This document shows positions 5,782 to 7,508 of a stretch of 7,508 bases of DNA, piece by piece; the first letter of the stretch is position 1; every line of letters starts with the position of its first letter. The notes below the pieces were generated by a model. That model made no database searches, was not told the DNA's origin, and was given only the letters and a program-made list of their open reading frames with translations. Both the position numbers and the translations under genes were made by a program. This DNA comes from Chloroflexota bacterium (GTDB lineage Bacteria; Chloroflexota; Dehalococcoidia; JABGRK01): NCBI GenBank assembly GCA_030665485.1, contig DAOUZV010000057.1, positions 1 through 7,508 of the forward strand, read 5' to 3'.

Positions 5782-6870
5782 CTACTTTAAACTCTTCATT
5801 CTTTCGATTACCGCATCAGCCACTTCCGATGTTCCCACCGCTGTAACATCGTCGCGGTCCTGTTTCAAATCGTATGTGACATACTTGCCTTCGGCTATAA
5901 CTTCAGCCATCGCCTGCTCCATCTTATCCGCAGACTGCTTGTGTCCCAGATACCTCAGCATCAGCACGCCGGAAAGCATCGTTGCCATGGGATTTGTTTT
6001 GTTAAGCCCTTTATATTTGGGTGCACTGCCGTGAGTAGGCTCAAAAACGGCATACCCATCACCAATGTTGGCACCAGGAGCCACGCCCAGCCCACCAACA
6101 AGCCCAGCACATAAGTCAGAAACTATGTCCCCCAAAAGGTTGGGCAGAACGAGCACATCGTACTGGTCTGGATTGCGCACTAGCTGCATACATGCGTTAT
6201 CGATAATTACATCGTCAAACTCGATATCGGTGTATTCTCTGGCAACCTCACGCGCCACGGACAAAAACAGCCCGTCGGAATACTTTAGGATGTTGGCCTT
6301 ATGCACAGCAGATACTTTCTTCCTGCCGTTTTTGCGGGCATACTCAAAAGCAAACTGCAATATCCGCCTGCTGGCCTTTTCCGAGATAACCTTCAGACTC
6401 ACACCTGAGTCTTTGTCTATCTCCTTGCCCTCGTTTTCTTTGACCAGCGCAATGAGTTTATCAAGCCCGCCTGTGCCCTTTTCAAACTCAATGCCGCAGT
6501 ACAGCCCCTCCGTATTCTCACGAACGATGACCAGATCAACATCGCTGTATCGCGAGAGCACACCAGCGTAGCTTTTACACGGCCGCAGGCAGGCGTAAAG
6601 ATCAAGCGTCTGCCGCAAGGCAACGTTTACACTGCGGAAACCGGTGCCGATTGGAGTGGTAATAGGCCCTTTAAGCGCAAACCTGTTCCTTTTTATAGAC
6701 TCAATGACGTGGTCGGGAAGCGGTGTGCCGTACTTTTCCATCACACCCTCGCCTGCTTCCTGCTCATCCCATTTAAAGGTGATTCCGGTTGCCTCAAGCA
6801 CACGCGCCGTGGCACGGATCACCTCCGGCCCAATGCCATCGCCGGGAATCAAAGTTATATCGTAAGACAT
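5782..6870 (-). CDS. Isocitrate dehydrogenase (isocitrate/isopropylmalate dehydrogenase family)
   Basis: This 362-residue member of the beta-decarboxylating dehydrogenases should convert isocitrate to 2-oxoglutarate and CO2, or the reverse. It opens with LIPGDGIGPEV (7-17). The substrate loop is FRSVNVALRQTLDLYACLRP (78-97). S80 and N82 are isocitrate-type residues, and R86, R96 and R117 bind carboxylates. Catalytic Y124 (EGLYCGIE) and K191 (VHKANI) are present. D224, D248 and D252 (NLLGDIVSDL) hold the divalent metal. The cofactor loop THGSAPKYKG has K285 and Y286, matching the NADP-specific K344 and Y345 of E. coli Icd, but Q337 replaces R395, so cofactor choice is uncertain. The protein has the short form's length, lacking the large insertions of the E. 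coli enzyme (416 residues). Homoisocitrate or isopropylmalate dehydrogenase is less likely. The ATG follows the upstream small subunit stop by 19 bases, with only a weak purine-rich site. Confidence 0.9.
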   Translation of the reverse strand: MSYDITLIPGDGIGPEVIRATARVLEATGITFKWDEQEAGEGVMEKYGTPLPDHVIESIKRNRFALKGPITTPIGTGFRSVNVALRQTLDLYACLRPCKSYAGVLSRYSDVDLVIVRENTEGLYCGIEFEKGTGGLDKLIALVKENEGKEIDKDSGVSLKVISEKASRRILQFAFEYARKNGRKKVSAVHKANILKYSDGLFLSVAREVAREYTDIEFDDVIIDNACMQLVRNPDQYDVLVLPNLLGDIVSDLCAGLVGGLGVAPGANIGDGYAVFEPTHGSAPKYKGLNKTNPMATMLSGVLMLRYLGHKQSADKMEQAMAEVIAEGKYVTYDLKQDRDDVTAVGTSEVADAVIERMKSLK

Positions 6871-6889
6871 AGAGTTTTACTCACTCTCT

Positions 6890-7384
6890 TTATAGCTTAA
6901 AATCGCCGTGCTTCTTTATATAGGGTACAAGCCCGCCCTCATCCAAAATCTTGAGCATGGCCTCAGGTACTTTACTGAATGTGAGTTCGATTCCACTGGT
7001 CAGGTTTTTGATAACACCGGCAGCCAGATCAACCTCAAGCGCGTCTCCCTGACCAATCTTATCAGTATCGCAGATGAGCACCGGCAAACCAATGTTTATC
7101 GCGTTTCTGAAAAAGATGCGTGCAAAAGACTTGGCCAGCACCGCTGTAACACCCGCCATTTTGATGATAACCGGCGCATGCTCGCGGCTTGAACCCAGCC
7201 CAAAGTTGTTACCTGCGACAACGAAATCACCTTTTGCTACCTTTGATGCGAAATCGGGATCAGCATCCTCAAGCACGTGCTTGGCAAGCTCCGGCAGATT
7301 GCTCCTCAGATGAAAATACCTGCCCGACGCAATCAGGTCTGTAGATATATCATTGCCAAACTTGTGCGCTACACCCTTTAGCAC
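6890..7384 (-). CDS. Aconitase/3-isopropylmalate dehydratase family, small subunit
   Basis: This 164-residue swivel-domain subunit pairs with the large Fe-S subunit encoded just upstream. It begins with the family pattern NDISTDLIASGRYF (11-24), followed by GNNFGLGSSREHAP (58-71), whose Ser-Arg-Glu-His core contacts substrate, and FARIFFRNAINIGLP (87-101). The length matches LeuD-like subunits of the archaeal/LeuD2 type. Substrate specificity in this family depends on the loop after the RY motif, here FHLRS at 24-28. That sequence partly resembles the YLRT loop of methanogen homoaconitases rather than the YLVY of isopropylmalate isomerases, but the match is loose. Position beside isocitrate and malate dehydrogenases argues for citrate-isocitrate isomerisation. 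The start is GTG at 7384, sharing one base with the large-subunit stop (TAGTG), with GGAGGTG at 7390-7396 five bases upstream. Confidence 0.9.
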   Translation of the reverse strand: MLKGVAHKFGNDISTDLIASGRYFHLRSNLPELAKHVLEDADPDFASKVAKGDFVVAGNNFGLGSSREHAPVIIKMAGVTAVLAKSFARIFFRNAINIGLPVLICDTDKIGQGDALEVDLAAGVIKNLTSGIELTFSKVPEAMLKILDEGGLVPYIKKHGDFKL

Positions 7385-7508
7385 TACACCACCTCCCGCG
7401 GATCAGTGATGCGCCCCGTCAGCACAGAGGCCGCAGCCGTGGCCGGGCTTGCCAGATAGATATAGCTGTCGGGATTACCCATCCTGCCCAAGAAATTGCG
7501 GTTGGCAG
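7384..7508 (-). CDS. Aconitase/3-isopropylmalate dehydratase family, large subunit (C-terminal 40 codons)
   Basis: This is the C-terminal end of a gene that enters from the right edge, translated on the minus strand and ending TAG at 7386-7384. The visible residues start ANRNFLGRMGNPDSYIYLAS and continue with PATAAASVLTG and RITDPREVV. The NRNFxGRMG block followed by YLASPATAAAS is the conserved end of LeuC/aconitase-family large subunits, where its arginines contact the substrate. The [4Fe-4S] cysteines lie upstream, outside the window. The large and small subunits overlap by one base, so they are very probably co-translated. Whether this is aconitase, homoaconitase or isopropylmalate dehydratase cannot be decided from this fragment. 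Confidence 0.9.
   Translation of the reverse strand, partial: ANRNFLGRMGNPDSYIYLASPATAAASVLTGRITDPREVV
7390..7396 (-). promoter_or_regulatory. Ribosome-binding site inside the large-subunit gene, setting the small-subunit GTG start
   Basis: GGAGGTG on the minus strand is part of the last codons of the large-subunit gene and sits five bases before the GTG at 7384. This near-ideal site, together with the family pattern starting at residue 11, supports the GTG start. Confidence 0.75.

Noticed and set aside
6065..6571. Long plus-strand open frame opposite isocitrate dehydrogenase
   Set aside because: It is antisense to a gene whose catalytic and metal residues are all in place. Its serine- and proline-rich translation is typical of a shadow frame.
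5782..6870. Annotation as 3-isopropylmalate dehydrogenase (leuB)
   Set aside because: The substrate loop has the Ser-x-Asn pattern of isocitrate dehydrogenases (S80, N82) and the cofactor loop has Lys-Tyr. The neighbours are TCA genes.

Overview
The window holds a nearly continuous, densely packed set of bacterial genes centred on tricarboxylic-acid (TCA) cycle enzymes. Most genes lie on the minus strand. From right to left they are: the last 40 codons of an aconitase/isopropylmalate dehydratase large subunit (7384-7508), its small subunit (6890-7384), an isocitrate dehydrogenase (5782-6870), an LDH-like malate dehydrogenase (4839-5768), an FmdB-type zinc-ribbon protein (4463-4834), the alpha (1591-2442) and beta (1021-1581) subunits of a class I iron-sulfur fumarase, a SAM-dependent methyltransferase (251-1024) and the first 83 codons of an unrecognised protein (1-251). 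Together these enzymes would interconvert a tricarboxylate (probably citrate/isocitrate), 2-oxoglutarate, malate, oxaloacetate and fumarate. Citrate synthase, succinate dehydrogenase and 2-oxoglutarate oxidation are not in the window.

A two-gene plus-strand cassette (2762-4425), a DrrA-type ABC ATPase and its ABC-2 permease, splits this otherwise co-directional series between the FmdB gene and the fumarase alpha gene. It runs divergently from the fumarase genes across a 319-base AT-rich gap and convergently with the FmdB gene across 37 bases with no recognisable terminator. Its arginine codons are mostly AGA/AGG, unlike the isocitrate dehydrogenase gene, which suggests a different origin. The fumarase half has its own well-formed sigma70-type promoter (-35 TTGACT, 17-base spacer, -10 TACTAT on the minus strand). 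An 18-base imperfect palindrome fills most of its spacer and could be an operator.

The gene content (two-subunit fumarase, LDH-like malate dehydrogenase, isocitrate dehydrogenase and LeuCD-like hydratase, with an FmdB protein between the halves) resembles, from memory, the TCA cluster of Dehalococcoides and other Dehalococcoidia (Chloroflexota). Oxygen-sensitive Fe-S enzymes would suit an anaerobe. This taxonomic placement is an inference from gene content and was not tested by a search.

I did not find a demonstrably new system. The best leads are the exporter cassette inside the TCA cluster, the palindrome in the fumarase promoter, the mixed cofactor signature of the isocitrate dehydrogenase, and the tight translational coupling of a methyltransferase and an unknown protein to fumarase.
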